From contig NZ_LZEU01000001.1 of the NCBI RefSeq assembly GCF_014490745.1, positions 558,001 to 622,000 of the forward strand: a stretch of 64,000 bases of DNA. The letters run 5' to 3'. This DNA is from Pseudomonas alcaligenes. GTDB taxonomy: Bacteria > Pseudomonadota > Gammaproteobacteria > Pseudomonadales > Pseudomonadaceae. Below, one piece after another: positions 25,399-34,130 of this stretch. The position numbers were made by a program, and so were the translations under genes. Under the pieces are notes generated by a model. That model was not told the DNA's origin and did no database searches. It was given only the letters and a program-made list of their open reading frames with translations. Position 1 is the stretch's first letter, and each line of letters opens with the position of its first letter.

Positions 25399-26514
25399 AT
25401 GACCATGACTAACTTCCTGTTCTTCTCGCTGGCCAAGCACCAGAGCCTCTACTTCCAGCGCCTGCTCGACGAGACCGAACTCGACGGCAAGGTGGTGGTA
25501 CCGAGCCGCCTGCCCTGGCCACGGCCCTGGCAGCTGTCGCGCATTGCCAAGCGCATCGACTGGGCGGCGCTGATCGAGGAGAAGTGTCAGGAACGGCGGG
25601 TCAAACGCAAGTCCGAGGGCACTCTGTATCGCCTGCTGCTGCGGCTCGAACTGGCCTGGATGGCGCTGCGCCTGCACGCCATGCTCGAGCGCGAGCAGCC
25701 GGCGGCCGTGGCCATGTGGAACGGCTGCCACCGCTATTGCCAGCTGCTGGTCGCTCTGCTGCCGGCGGGTTGCCGCACCTTCTTCTTCGAGAACGGCCTG
25801 CTGCCCAATACCACCACGCTGGATCCGCGCGGGGTCAACTACCGCAACTCGGTGCCGCGCCAGGCCGAGTTCTATCGCAGCTACCAGGCGCCCGCGGGTG
25901 CTACCGAAGCCCAGCTCACCCTGGTGCCACGCAAACCGCGCAACACCGGCGTGGCGCCGATCGTGCTGCCCGAGCGCTTCGTCTTCATCCCGTTCCAGGA
26001 TGATCGCGATACCCAGGTGCGTCTGTTCTCGCCTTGGGTTGGCGACATGCGCCAGCTGTTCGCCCTGGGCGAGCGCCTGGCGGCGGAAACCGGCCTGACC
26101 GTGGTGTTCAAGGAACATCCATCCAGCCGCGAGTCCTATCCCGAGCTGCATGCCCGCAGCCACGAGCGCCTGCTGTTTGCCAATGGCAATGCAACCCAGG
26201 AGCTGATCCAGGCCAGCCAGTTCGTCATCACCCTCAATTCCACCGTCGGCCTGGAAAGCCTGCTGCTGGGCAAGCCGCTGCTGACCCTGGGCCAGGCGTT
26301 CTTCAACATTCCCGGCCTGGTCATGCATGCCGACAATGCCGAGGAATTGCTGGAGCTTGCCCGGGCCTTCCCGCAGTGGCCGCTGGAGCCGCTGATCCGT
26401 GACAACTTCCTGCGCTACATGGCGGCCGACTACTGCATCCAGGGCGGCTGGCAGAATGCCGAGCCGACCCAGTTGCAGCGGGTAGCGGCGCGCATGCTGC
26501 GGCGCGAGGCCTGA
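25399..26514 (+). CDS. Capsule-synthesis/Kdo-transferase-like protein
   Basis: A 371-residue protein resembling the capsule polysaccharide synthesis family (KpsS/LipB type, GT-B beta-Kdo transferases). Key segments: FFFENGLLPNTTTLDPRGVN and a following NSVPRQ; TVVFKEHPSSRE, the family K-E-H-P motif; and FVITLNSTVGLESLLLGKPLLTLG, the conserved N-S-T-x-G-x-E donor-site loop. ATG 25399 is used; a second in-frame ATG lies two codons on. It lies between another GT-like gene and waaL, so it probably adds a Kdo or similar residue to LPS or another surface glycan. The acceptor cannot be told from sequence. Confidence 0.75.
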   Translation: MTMTNFLFFSLAKHQSLYFQRLLDETELDGKVVVPSRLPWPRPWQLSRIAKRIDWAALIEEKCQERRVKRKSEGTLYRLLLRLELAWMALRLHAMLEREQPAAVAMWNGCHRYCQLLVALLPAGCRTFFFENGLLPNTTTLDPRGVNYRNSVPRQAEFYRSYQAPAGATEAQLTLVPRKPRNTGVAPIVLPERFVFIPFQDDRDTQVRLFSPWVGDMRQLFALGERLAAETGLTVVFKEHPSSRESYPELHARSHERLLFANGNATQELIQASQFVITLNSTVGLESLLLGKPLLTLGQAFFNIPGLVMHADNAEELLELARAFPQWPLEPLIRDNFLRYMAADYCIQGGWQNAEPTQLQRVAARMLRREA

Positions 26515-26518
26515 GCTG

Positions 26519-27682
26519 ATGAAGTTTCCTGTACTGCGTGAGAGCCTGCTGGCGCGCTGGGCGGTGTTCGGCCTGCTGATTCTGCTCTGTGCCCCCTGGC
26601 TGATGCCGAGCAACAAGCACTACCACCAGCTGATCCATGTGTTCCTCTGGGCGCCGGCCTTGCTGGCGCTGTTTCTGCGCGACTTCCGCCGGCGCCTGCT
26701 GCAGCCGGAGATGCTGCTGTTTGTCGCCCTGGCGGCGTGGACGCTGCTGGTGATCGCCGTGCAGGGCGGACATGACCCGCAGAGCAAGGCCAAGCTGCCG
26801 TTTTACGTGGCCCTGAGCCTGCTCGGCATACTGCTGGCGGCGCGCGATGCCCGCTGGTCGCTGGAGTCCTCGCTGCGGCTCTGCGTCATGGCTGGCGGTC
26901 TGGGGGCGCTGCTGTCCATCCTGGTTTTCTATACCGGGGAAGCACCGGCACCGGGCCAGCGCCTGATCGCCACCGGCCTGTGGGACACGGCGATCATGGG
27001 GGCCCATGCGGTGGGTGCCCTGGCCATTCTGGGCTTGTTTCTCGGCGCGGGCGTGGTGCGGCGCTGGCTCCTGTTCCTGCTGGTACTGGCGGTGCTGGCC
27101 GAGAGCCTGTTCATCGGCCTCAACCAGACCCGCGGAGTGTGGCTGGCGCTGTTCGCCTCGTTGTTCCTGATGCTACTCGCGCGGCCGTCGCGACGCGGCG
27201 GGCTGCTGCTCGGCCTGGTGCTGCTCGGGGTGCTGGGCGGGGCGCTGCTGGAGCCGCAGTTCCTGCTGCAGCGCGGCCTGTCGTACCGGCCGACCCTGTG
27301 GCTCGGGGGCCTGCAGCTGATTCGCGAGCACTGGCTGCTGGGCCTGGGCTTCGAGGCCTACGAGATTGCCGTGCCGGCCCTGCAGAAGTCGTTCAAGCAC
27401 CCGCACAACCTGTTCATCGACACCGGTGTGCGCCTGGGGCTGCCCGGCCTGTTGCTGTTCCTGCTGCTCTGGGGCGCGACCCTGCGCCGTGCCTGGCTCA
27501 ATCGCGATGTCGCGTTGGGGCGCGCGCTGCTGGCCCTGTGGGGCTTTGCCAGTATCGCTTTGCTGAGCGACGGCATCGGTCTGTGGCTCAAGCCGAATGC
27601 CGACTGGCTGATCACCTGGCTGACGATTGCCCTGGGCATGGTGCTGGCGGTGCGCCAGGCCGAGGCCGCCGAGCGGCGTTGA
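26519..27682 (+). CDS. waaL: O-antigen ligase WaaL
   Basis: Joins undecaprenyl-linked O-polysaccharide to lipid A-core at the periplasmic face. The 387 residues form about 10-12 hydrophobic helices with a large periplasmic loop. The Wzy_C-type motifs needed for ligase activity are visible: NQTRG (202-206) with its conserved Arg, and HPHNLFIDTGVRLGLPG (from 294), which includes the essential His. The gene is four bases after the capsule-like gene and ends the forward operon. It faces a convergent kinase-like gene. O-antigen polymerase (wzy) is an alternative by family, but the core-operon context favours ligase. Confidence 0.85.
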   Translation: MKFPVLRESLLARWAVFGLLILLCAPWLMPSNKHYHQLIHVFLWAPALLALFLRDFRRRLLQPEMLLFVALAAWTLLVIAVQGGHDPQSKAKLPFYVALSLLGILLAARDARWSLESSLRLCVMAGGLGALLSILVFYTGEAPAPGQRLIATGLWDTAIMGAHAVGALAILGLFLGAGVVRRWLLFLLVLAVLAESLFIGLNQTRGVWLALFASLFLMLLARPSRRGGLLLGLVLLGVLGGALLEPQFLLQRGLSYRPTLWLGGLQLIREHWLLGLGFEAYEIAVPALQKSFKHPHNLFIDTGVRLGLPGLLLFLLLWGATLRRAWLNRDVALGRALLALWGFASIALLSDGIGLWLKPNADWLITWLTIALGMVLAVRQAEAAERR

Positions 27683-27686
27683 GGCG

Positions 27687-28289
27687 TTAGCGGGCCGCCT
27701 CGTAGGCGGCCATCAGCTCGTCCCAGGGGAAGTTCGCCACCTTGCGCCGCTTCAGGTAGCCCTTGAGGTGGGCGAAGTTGCGCTGCACCAGGTGGCGGCC
27801 CAGCGGGCGGCGTTTGAAGCGGATATCGAGGAAGTCGATCAGGCCAAAGCCGCCGTCCGGGGTGCGCAGGATGTTGCCCAGGTGCAGCGAGCGGAAGTAG
27901 ATGCCGCGCTGGTGCAGCAGGTGGATATAGGCGCCCAGCTGCGGCAGCAGGCGATCGAACTCGTCCCGCGCGTCGCGGAACAGCTTGTCCAGCGGCAGGC
28001 CCTCCAGGGGCTGGTAGAGGCAGGCGCTAACGGCTTTCTTGCGGTCGATCCAGAACAGCTCGTCCAGCTGTGGGGTCTGGATGCCGAGACGCTGCAGGCG
28101 TTCGGCGCGTTCGGCAAAGCGCCGCGCATCCGGGCTCAGGCGCACCAGCAGCGGGTTGCGCCGGCTGCGGAAGATCTTCAGCAGTTTGCCGTCGGGCAGG
28201 CGAACCACCTTGGGGCCGTGGCTGTCTTTTTCCAGCAGTTCGCCCTGGCTCAACCAATCTTGTAATTCGTTCGCTGTTACAATCCGCAT
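27687..28289 (-). CDS. Kinase-like LPS-associated protein (PA4998 type)
   Basis: A 200-residue small kinase-superfamily protein corresponding by position (between waaL and msbA) to P. aeruginosa PA4998. A nucleotide-lysine strand (LLKIFRSRRNP) and a DFG-like LIDFLDIRF (149-157) are present. The catalytic loop reads IYFRSLHLGNIL (130-141), where the usual Asp is Ser although Asn139 is kept. Catalysis is therefore doubtful or atypical. It is convergent with waaL (4-base gap) and divergent from msbA across 35 bases. The specific function is unknown. Confidence 0.8.
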   Translation of the reverse strand: MRIVTANELQDWLSQGELLEKDSHGPKVVRLPDGKLLKIFRSRRNPLLVRLSPDARRFAERAERLQRLGIQTPQLDELFWIDRKKAVSACLYQPLEGLPLDKLFRDARDEFDRLLPQLGAYIHLLHQRGIYFRSLHLGNILRTPDGGFGLIDFLDIRFKRRPLGRHLVQRNFAHLKGYLKRRKVANFPWDELMAAYEAAR

Positions 28290-28324
28290 CTTTTCTCTCT
28301 AGCCAGTCGTACGAGGCTCGCCGA

Positions 28325-30151
28325 ATGGCCAATTCTACCCAGCAATCCAGCCTGAGGGTTTACCTGCGGTTGCTGAAATACGTGGTTCCCTACTGGGGAA
28401 TGTTCAGCATCAGCATCGTGGGCTTCCTGATCTTCGCCTCGACCCAGCCGCTGTTCGGCTACATGCTGAAGTATTTCGTCGATGGCCTGGAGCATCCGGA
28501 TGCCAGCTTCTTCGCTGGCGTGCCCCACCTGGGCAATATCGCGCTGCTCACCGACCTCAACCTGGTGCAGGTGGTACCGCTGCTGATCGTGCTGATCGCC
28601 ATCTGGCAGGGCATTGGCTCCTTCCTCGGCAACTACTACCTGGCGCGGGTATCCCTGGGCCTGGTGCACGACCTGCGCGTCGAGCTGTTCAACAACCTGC
28701 TGACCCTGCCCAACCGCTACTTCGACAACAACAACTCCGGGCACCTGATCTCGCGTATCACCTACAACGTGACCATGGTCACCGGTGCGGCCACCGACGC
28801 GATCAAGGTGGTGGTGCGCGAAGGCATGACGGTGATCTTCCTGTTCGCCTCGCTGCTGTGGATGAACTGGAAGCTGACCCTGGTGATGGTCGCCATCCTG
28901 CCGCTGATCGCCGTGATGGTCGGTAGCGCCAGCAAGAAATTCCGCAAGCAGAGCAAGAAGATCCAGGCGGCCATGGGCGATGTCACCCATGTCGCCTCGG
29001 AAACCATCCAGGGCTTTCGCGTGGTGCGCAGCTTCGGCGGCGAAGAGTACGAGCGCGGGCGTTTCCTGGCGGTGACCGACGACAACCGCCGCAAGCAGCT
29101 GAGCATGGTCAAGACCGGGGCGATCTACACCCCCACCCTGCAGCTGGTGATCTACTGCGCCATGGCCGTGCTGATGTTCCTCGTGCTGTTCATGCGCGGC
29201 GACGCTTCGGCGGGCGACCTGGTGGCCTATATCACCATGGCCGGCCTGCTGCCCAAGCCGATCCGTCAGCTGTCCGAAGTCAGCTCGAATATCCAGAAGG
29301 GCCTGGCTGGCGCCGACAGCATCTTCGAGCAGCTCGACAGCGAGCCCGAGATCGATACCGGCAGCGAGGAGCGCAGCCGTGTCAGCGGTCGCCTCGAAGT
29401 GCGCGGGCTGACCTTCCAGTACCCGGGCGCCGAGAAACCGGTGCTGAATGACATCTCCTTCATCGCCGAGCCGGGGCAGATGGTGGCGCTGGTCGGCCGC
29501 TCCGGCAGCGGCAAGTCGACCCTGGCCAGCCTGATCCCGCGCTTCTACCACCATGAGCAGGGACAGATCCTTCTCGACGACCTGGATGTCGAGCAGTACC
29601 GCCTGCGCAACCTGCGCCAGCACATCGCCCTGGTCACCCAGCACGTCACCTTGTTCAACGACAGCGTGAGCAACAACATCGCTTACGGCGACCTGGCCGG
29701 TGCGCCGCTGGCCGAAGTACGCCAGGCGGCCGAGGCGGCCTATGCCGCCGAGTTCATCGAGAAGATGCCGCAGGGCTACGACACCTTGGTCGGCGAGAAC
29801 GGCGTGCTGCTCTCCGGCGGCCAGCGCCAGCGCCTGGCGATTGCCCGCGCGCTGCTGAAGAACGCACCGCTGCTGATTCTCGACGAGGCCACCTCGGCGC
29901 TGGACACCGAATCCGAGCGGCATATCCAGGGTGCCCTGGACGAAGTGATGAAGGGCCGTACCACCCTGGTCATCGCCCACCGCCTGAGTACCATCGAGAA
30001 GGCCGACCTGATCCTGGTGATGGATCAGGGGCAGATCGTCGAGCGTGGCAGCCATGCCGAGCTGCTGGCGCAGAACGGCTACTACGCGCGTCTGCACGCC
30101 AAGCAGTTCGAAGAGGGCGGCGCCGACGTCGCGCAGGAGCAGGACGCCTGA
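28325..30151 (+). CDS. msbA: Lipid A-core flippase MsbA (ABC exporter)
   Basis: An ATP-driven half-transporter that flips lipid A-core from the inner to the outer leaflet of the inner membrane. From ATG 28325 it has 608 residues: six transmembrane helices (about 20-310) followed by an ABC ATPase domain with Walker A GRSGSGKST, signature LSGGQRQRLAIAR, Walker B LLILDEATSALD and H-loop IAHRLST. All motifs are intact. Upstream codons in the same frame are shadow sequence of the divergent gene. Its stop overlaps the mig-14 start (TGATG). Confidence 0.95.
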   Translation: MANSTQQSSLRVYLRLLKYVVPYWGMFSISIVGFLIFASTQPLFGYMLKYFVDGLEHPDASFFAGVPHLGNIALLTDLNLVQVVPLLIVLIAIWQGIGSFLGNYYLARVSLGLVHDLRVELFNNLLTLPNRYFDNNNSGHLISRITYNVTMVTGAATDAIKVVVREGMTVIFLFASLLWMNWKLTLVMVAILPLIAVMVGSASKKFRKQSKKIQAAMGDVTHVASETIQGFRVVRSFGGEEYERGRFLAVTDDNRRKQLSMVKTGAIYTPTLQLVIYCAMAVLMFLVLFMRGDASAGDLVAYITMAGLLPKPIRQLSEVSSNIQKGLAGADSIFEQLDSEPEIDTGSEERSRVSGRLEVRGLTFQYPGAEKPVLNDISFIAEPGQMVALVGRSGSGKSTLASLIPRFYHHEQGQILLDDLDVEQYRLRNLRQHIALVTQHVTLFNDSVSNNIAYGDLAGAPLAEVRQAAEAAYAAEFIEKMPQGYDTLVGENGVLLSGGQRQRLAIARALLKNAPLLILDEATSALDTESERHIQGALDEVMKGRTTLVIAHRLSTIEKADLILVMDQGQIVERGSHAELLAQNGYYARLHAKQFEEGGADVAQEQDA

Positions 30152-31047
30152 TGCTGAGTCACCTGCGCGCCTGGCGCGAGCGCGGCTGGAGCCCCATCGA
30201 TGCAACTGCCTACGCCGAGGCCTGGCAGCGTTTCGGCGGCAGCGTGGCCACCCATCCGCAGGTGGTCGAGCGCCTGGCCGGGCTGGCCGGCATTCCGGTG
30301 CGCTACCTCGGCTGGCAGGTCGACGGCGAGCTGCTGGCGGCCATCCCCACCTGGGGCCGGCACCTGGCGCTGGCCAAGGATGTGCTCAAGCAGCAGGGCC
30401 AGCGCGGCCTGTTCGACCTGGGCAATGCCGAGATCATCCTGCCCGTCGCCGCCGGTGCGCAGGTGCCGTTGCGCCACCGCGCACGCTACGTGTCACTGCT
30501 GAATGCCGAGCAGCTCTGCACCCTGCGCGAACAGCCGGAGGGCCTGGCGCTGGCGCGCGAGCCCGAGGAATACAGCAAGAAGTTCCGTTACAACCAGCGC
30601 CGCGAACAGCGCCTGCTGGAAGAGGCGGGCGGCTTGATCCGGCCGATGCTGGAACTGGATGCCAGCGAGCAGGCGCGTATCTATGCCGACCTGTTCCAGC
30701 GTCGCTGGGGCTTCGAGGCCACCGGCAAGGCGCGCCTGGCCGACGTGTTCACCTTGCTGCGCGAGTTCATGACCGGCTCGGTGGTGTACCTGCAGGACGC
30801 GCCGGTGGCCATCCAGGTGCTCTACCGGGTCGAGGCACCGGCCTGGGTCAGCCTGGAGTACATCAACGGCGGGGTCGATCCGCAGAACCGCGAGTTCAGC
30901 CCCGGCAGCGTGCTCAGCTTCGTCAACACGCAAAATGCCTGGGCCGAGGCCCGTGCCATCGGCAAGCCGCTACGCTATTCCTTCGGTCGCGCCGATCGCG
31001 AGTACAAGGATCGCTGGTGCAACCGCGTCGCCGTCTACCAGGTGTAA
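30151..31047 (+). CDS. mig-14: Mig-14 family protein, antimicrobial-peptide resistance
   Basis: A 298-residue member of the Mig-14 family, which in Salmonella and P. aeruginosa is inner-membrane associated and needed for resistance to cationic peptides; the mechanism is not settled. The fold is GNAT/FemX-like: segments EYSKKFRYNQRREQRLLE and VSLEYINGGVDPQNREFSPG are typical of the family. The start overlaps the msbA stop, so expression is coupled to LPS flipping. In P. aeruginosa the gene sits beside wapH instead, so it has been relocated here. Confidence 0.85.
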   Translation: MLSHLRAWRERGWSPIDATAYAEAWQRFGGSVATHPQVVERLAGLAGIPVRYLGWQVDGELLAAIPTWGRHLALAKDVLKQQGQRGLFDLGNAEIILPVAAGAQVPLRHRARYVSLLNAEQLCTLREQPEGLALAREPEEYSKKFRYNQRREQRLLEEAGGLIRPMLELDASEQARIYADLFQRRWGFEATGKARLADVFTLLREFMTGSVVYLQDAPVAIQVLYRVEAPAWVSLEYINGGVDPQNREFSPGSVLSFVNTQNAWAEARAIGKPLRYSFGRADREYKDRWCNRVAVYQV

Positions 31048-31051
31048 CGCC

Positions 31052-32452
31052 ATGAGTGCACGCAAACAGCAACTGCTCAAACGCCATCGCCGGCACAAAC
31101 GCATCGCCCTGCTGGTGACCCTGCTGGTGCTGGTGCTGCTCGGCGTGTTCGTCGCCTGGTGGTGGGTGCCGCTGCTGTTGGTGCTGGGCTGGATCGGCCA
31201 CGAGGCCTGGTTCGCCGACCACCTGTTCTACGCGCCGGACGACGACTACCACTACGAGTTCCCGACCGGCACGCCCTGCCTGCTGGCGCGCATCAGCGAC
31301 GGCCAGCTGCATCTGGACGGCGAGCCGGGCGCGGCGCAAACCCTGATTCTGGAGCTGGAAGTGCGGGCCACCTGGCTCGGCCGCTTTCTCGATCCGCGCA
31401 TCTGGCTGGGTGACGACCGCCAGGACATGGAGCGCCGCGTCGACGGCCTGCGCTACTTCAACCTGTCCGGACAGGCCGATGCCCTGCGCAGCGGCACCCT
31501 GCGCCTGCGCGGGCAGTTCTGCCGGCTGGGCGGCGAGGGCCGCCTGTTCGCCCTGAGCAACCCCGATTACACCGAGCGTCGCGTGATGGTCATCGCCCCG
31601 CACGCCGACGACGCCGAACTGGCCGCCTTCGGCCTATACAGCCGCGCCGCCGAGGCCAGCATCGTCACCCTGACCCAGGGCGAGATCGAGGCCGAGGATT
31701 ACCAGCGCCTGGGCCTGGCGCTGCCCGAGGCGGCGCGCCTGAAGGGCCGCCTGCGCGCCTGGGACAGCCTGGCCGTGCCGTTGTGGGGGGGGGTGCCGCA
31801 GAGCCGCTGCGTACAGCTCGGCTACTACTGCCTGCAACTACCCGCGATGGCCGAGCAGCCCGCACAGGCCTTTGGCTCGCGCGAGTCCGCCGAGGCCGAC
31901 GTGCGCAGCGTGCGCCGCCATAACCCGCTGACGCTGCCGGGCGATGCCGATGGCGTGCCGAGCTGGAACAATCTGGTGGCCGACCTGGCTGCGCTGCTCG
32001 AGCATTTCCGCCCCGAGGTGCTGGTCACCCCGCATCCCGAGCTGGATCCGCACAGTGACCATGTCGCCGCCACCCGCGCCCTGCTGGCGGCAATCCAGAT
32101 CAGCGCCTGGCAGCCGCAGACCCTGCTGCTCTATGCCAACCACCTGCACGACAACGACCGCTGGCCGATGGGCCCGGCCGGCCATGGCATCGCCCTGCCG
32201 CCGGCCATGACCGCGCTGCCGGCCGATGGCCTGTGGAGTCCGCTGCTGCCCGCCGCAGTGCAGCTGGACAAGGCCATGGCCCTGGCCATGCAGCACGACC
32301 TGCAGGGCCCGCTGCCACCCAAGAAGCGCCTGCGCCGCCTGATCCAGCGCCTGCTGGCCGGGCGCCGCTGGCCGGCCACCGGCGAGGACGAGTTCTTCCG
32401 CAAGGCGGTACGCCGTCACGAGCTGTTCTGGGTGCGCCCATTAGGCGAGTGA
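31052..32452 (+). CDS. dnpA: PIG-L family de-N-acetylase DnpA
   Basis: A 466-residue protein of the LmbE/PIG-L metal-dependent de-N-acetylase family; the P. aeruginosa orthologue (PA5002) affects antibiotic persistence and probably acts on LPS. The N-terminus is basic, followed by hydrophobic segments at about 17-50. The catalytic domain shows the zinc motif VMVIAPHADDAELAAFG (P-H-x-D-D) near residue 180 and the second His in TPHPELDPHSDHVAATR. A run of nine G bases at 31785-31793 lies inside the coding sequence (codons for LWGGVP). The stop TGA shares its A with the first base of a dispersed repeat. Confidence 0.85.
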   Translation: MSARKQQLLKRHRRHKRIALLVTLLVLVLLGVFVAWWWVPLLLVLGWIGHEAWFADHLFYAPDDDYHYEFPTGTPCLLARISDGQLHLDGEPGAAQTLILELEVRATWLGRFLDPRIWLGDDRQDMERRVDGLRYFNLSGQADALRSGTLRLRGQFCRLGGEGRLFALSNPDYTERRVMVIAPHADDAELAAFGLYSRAAEASIVTLTQGEIEAEDYQRLGLALPEAARLKGRLRAWDSLAVPLWGGVPQSRCVQLGYYCLQLPAMAEQPAQAFGSRESAEADVRSVRRHNPLTLPGDADGVPSWNNLVADLAALLEHFRPEVLVTPHPELDPHSDHVAATRALLAAIQISAWQPQTLLLYANHLHDNDRWPMGPAGHGIALPPAMTALPADGLWSPLLPAAVQLDKAMALAMQHDLQGPLPPKKRLRRLIQRLLAGRRWPATGEDEFFRKAVRRHELFWVRPLGE

Positions 32453-32607
32453 GAACCTGCTTACGATCTCCTGGCTGTCGGCCATACGGCGTTGAAAGTG
32501 GCCCGGGGCACGGCGCCTCAAAATGCTCATTTACACTGCGTAAACTGCGCTTTTTCGGCCTCTTTCGCCTTGTCTGGCTCTAATCCAGAAGATCGTAAAC
32601 AGGTTCA
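32452..32607. repeat. MITE-like dispersed repeat, copy A
   Basis: A 156-base element starting at the last base of the dnpA stop codon. Its left end is AGAACCTG and its right end is CAGGTTCA, an inverted terminal repeat. Inside it shares AATGCTCATTTACA and GTAAACTGCGCTTTTT with copies B and C (C in inverse orientation). It is the most diverged and longest copy. There is no coding capacity. Confidence 0.8.
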
Positions 32608-32631
32608 GAACCCGGCCAGCGTTGCCCTACA

Positions 32632-32640
32632 TGTTATGAT
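32632..32640 (+). promoter_or_regulatory. Extended -10 promoter candidate for hldE
   Basis: TGT-TATGAT forms an extended -10 (TGn plus 5 of 6 matches to TATAAT) 30 bases before the hldE start; no good -35 box is seen, as is common for extended -10 promoters. It lies just outside repeat copy A. Confidence 0.4.
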
Positions 32641-32670
32641 CCGCCCCGATTTTGTTGCCCTGGAGCACCC

Positions 32671-34092
32671 ATGAAGCTGTCCATGCCGCGTTACGATCAA
32701 GCCCCCGTTCTGGTGGTGGGCGATGTCATGCTCGACCGTTACTGGCATGGCGGCACCTCGCGGATTTCTCCCGAGGCGCCGGTGCCGGTGGTCAAGGTCG
32801 AGCAGATCGAAGATCGTCCGGGCGGTGCCGCCAACGTCGCGCTGAACATCGCCGCCCTGGGTGCGCCGGCCGTGCTGGTGGGCGTCACCGGTGAAGACGA
32901 GGCCGCCGACAGCCTCACCGACAGCCTTGGCGCTGCCGGCGTGCGGGCCAGCTTCCAGCGCATCGCGACGCAGCCGACCATCGTCAAGCTGCGGGTCATG
33001 AGCCGCCACCAGCAGCTGCTGCGCATGGACTTCGAAGAGCCCTTCAATACCGACGCCGCGGCCCTGGCCGTGGACGTCGAGCGCCTGCTGGACGGGGTCA
33101 AGGTGCTGGTGCTGTCGGACTACGGCAAGGGCGCGCTGAAGAATCACCAGGCGCTGGTGCAGCTGGCGCGGGCCAAGGGCATTCCGGTGCTGGCCGACCC
33201 CAAGGGCAAGGATTTCTCCATCTACCGCGGCGCCAGCCTGATCACCCCCAACCTCAACGAATTCGAGACCATCGTCGGCCACTGCGCCGACGAGGCCGAG
33301 CTGGTGGCCAAGGGTGCCAAGCTGATGGCCGAGCTGGAGCTGGGCGCGCTGCTGGTGACCCGCGGCGAGCACGGCATGACCCTGCTGCGTCCGGAGCACG
33401 CGCCGCTGCATCTGCCGGCCCGCGCCCGTGAAGTGTTCGACGTGACCGGTGCCGGCGACACGGTGATCTCCACCCTGGCCGCCTCCATCGCCGCCGGCGA
33501 GGAGCTGCCGCAGGCCGTGGCCCTGGCCAACCTGGCCGCCGGCATCGTGGTCGGCAAGCTGGGTACCGCCGCCATCAGCGCTCCCGAACTGCGCCGTGCG
33601 GTGCAGCGCGAGCAGGGCTCCGAGCGCGGTGTGCTGGGCCTGGAACAGCTGCAGGTGGCCATCGAGGACGCCCGCGCCCACGGCGAGAAGATCGTCTTCA
33701 CCAACGGCTGCTTCGATATCCTGCATGCCGGCCACGTGACCTACCTGGAGCAGGCCCGCGCCCAGGGCGACCGCCTGGTGCTGGCGGTCAACGACGACGG
33801 TTCGGTGTCGCGCCTCAAGGGCCCGGGGCGGCCGATCAACTCGGTGGATCGGCGCATGGCCGTGCTGGCCGGCCTCGGTGCGGTGGACTGGGTGGTGAGT
33901 TTCAGCGAGGACACCCCGGAGAACCTGCTGCGCGCGCTCAAGCCGGATGTGCTGGTCAAGGGCGGCGACTATGGCATCGACCAGGTGGTCGGCGCCGAGA
34001 TCGTCCGCGCCTACGGTGGCGAAGTGCGGGTGCTGGGTCTGGTGGAAAACAGCTCGACCACCGCCATCGTCGAGAAGATCCGCAACAAGTAA
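32671..34092 (+). CDS. hldE: Bifunctional heptose-7-phosphate kinase / heptose-1-phosphate adenylyltransferase
   Basis: Makes ADP-D,D-heptose, the precursor for WaaC and WaaF. The 473 residues contain an N-terminal PfkB/ribokinase domain (about 1-320; VGDVMLDRYWHG, and the anion-hole motif DVTGAGDTV with catalytic Asp) fused to a C-terminal nucleotidyltransferase (about 340-473; FTNGCFDILHAGHVTYLEQA with the HxGH site). Both active sites are intact, so this is the full fusion form. GGAG lies 8 bases before ATG 32671. It is the heptose-supply gene adjoining the LPS cluster. Confidence 0.97.
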   Translation: MKLSMPRYDQAPVLVVGDVMLDRYWHGGTSRISPEAPVPVVKVEQIEDRPGGAANVALNIAALGAPAVLVGVTGEDEAADSLTDSLGAAGVRASFQRIATQPTIVKLRVMSRHQQLLRMDFEEPFNTDAAALAVDVERLLDGVKVLVLSDYGKGALKNHQALVQLARAKGIPVLADPKGKDFSIYRGASLITPNLNEFETIVGHCADEAELVAKGAKLMAELELGALLVTRGEHGMTLLRPEHAPLHLPARAREVFDVTGAGDTVISTLAASIAAGEELPQAVALANLAAGIVVGKLGTAAISAPELRRAVQREQGSERGVLGLEQLQVAIEDARAHGEKIVFTNGCFDILHAGHVTYLEQARAQGDRLVLAVNDDGSVSRLKGPGRPINSVDRRMAVLAGLGAVDWVVSFSEDTPENLLRALKPDVLVKGGDYGIDQVVGAEIVRAYGGEVRVLGLVENSSTTAIVEKIRNK

Positions 34093-34130
34093 GTCCCTCC
34101 GGCCGGGCGTTGGCACGCCCGGCCATCCCC

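Noticed and set aside
23746..26616. A 956-codon minus-strand frame opposite wapH and the two GT-like genes
   Set aside because: Gln/Arg/Ala-rich shadow of three plus-strand genes that have motifs and coupled starts.
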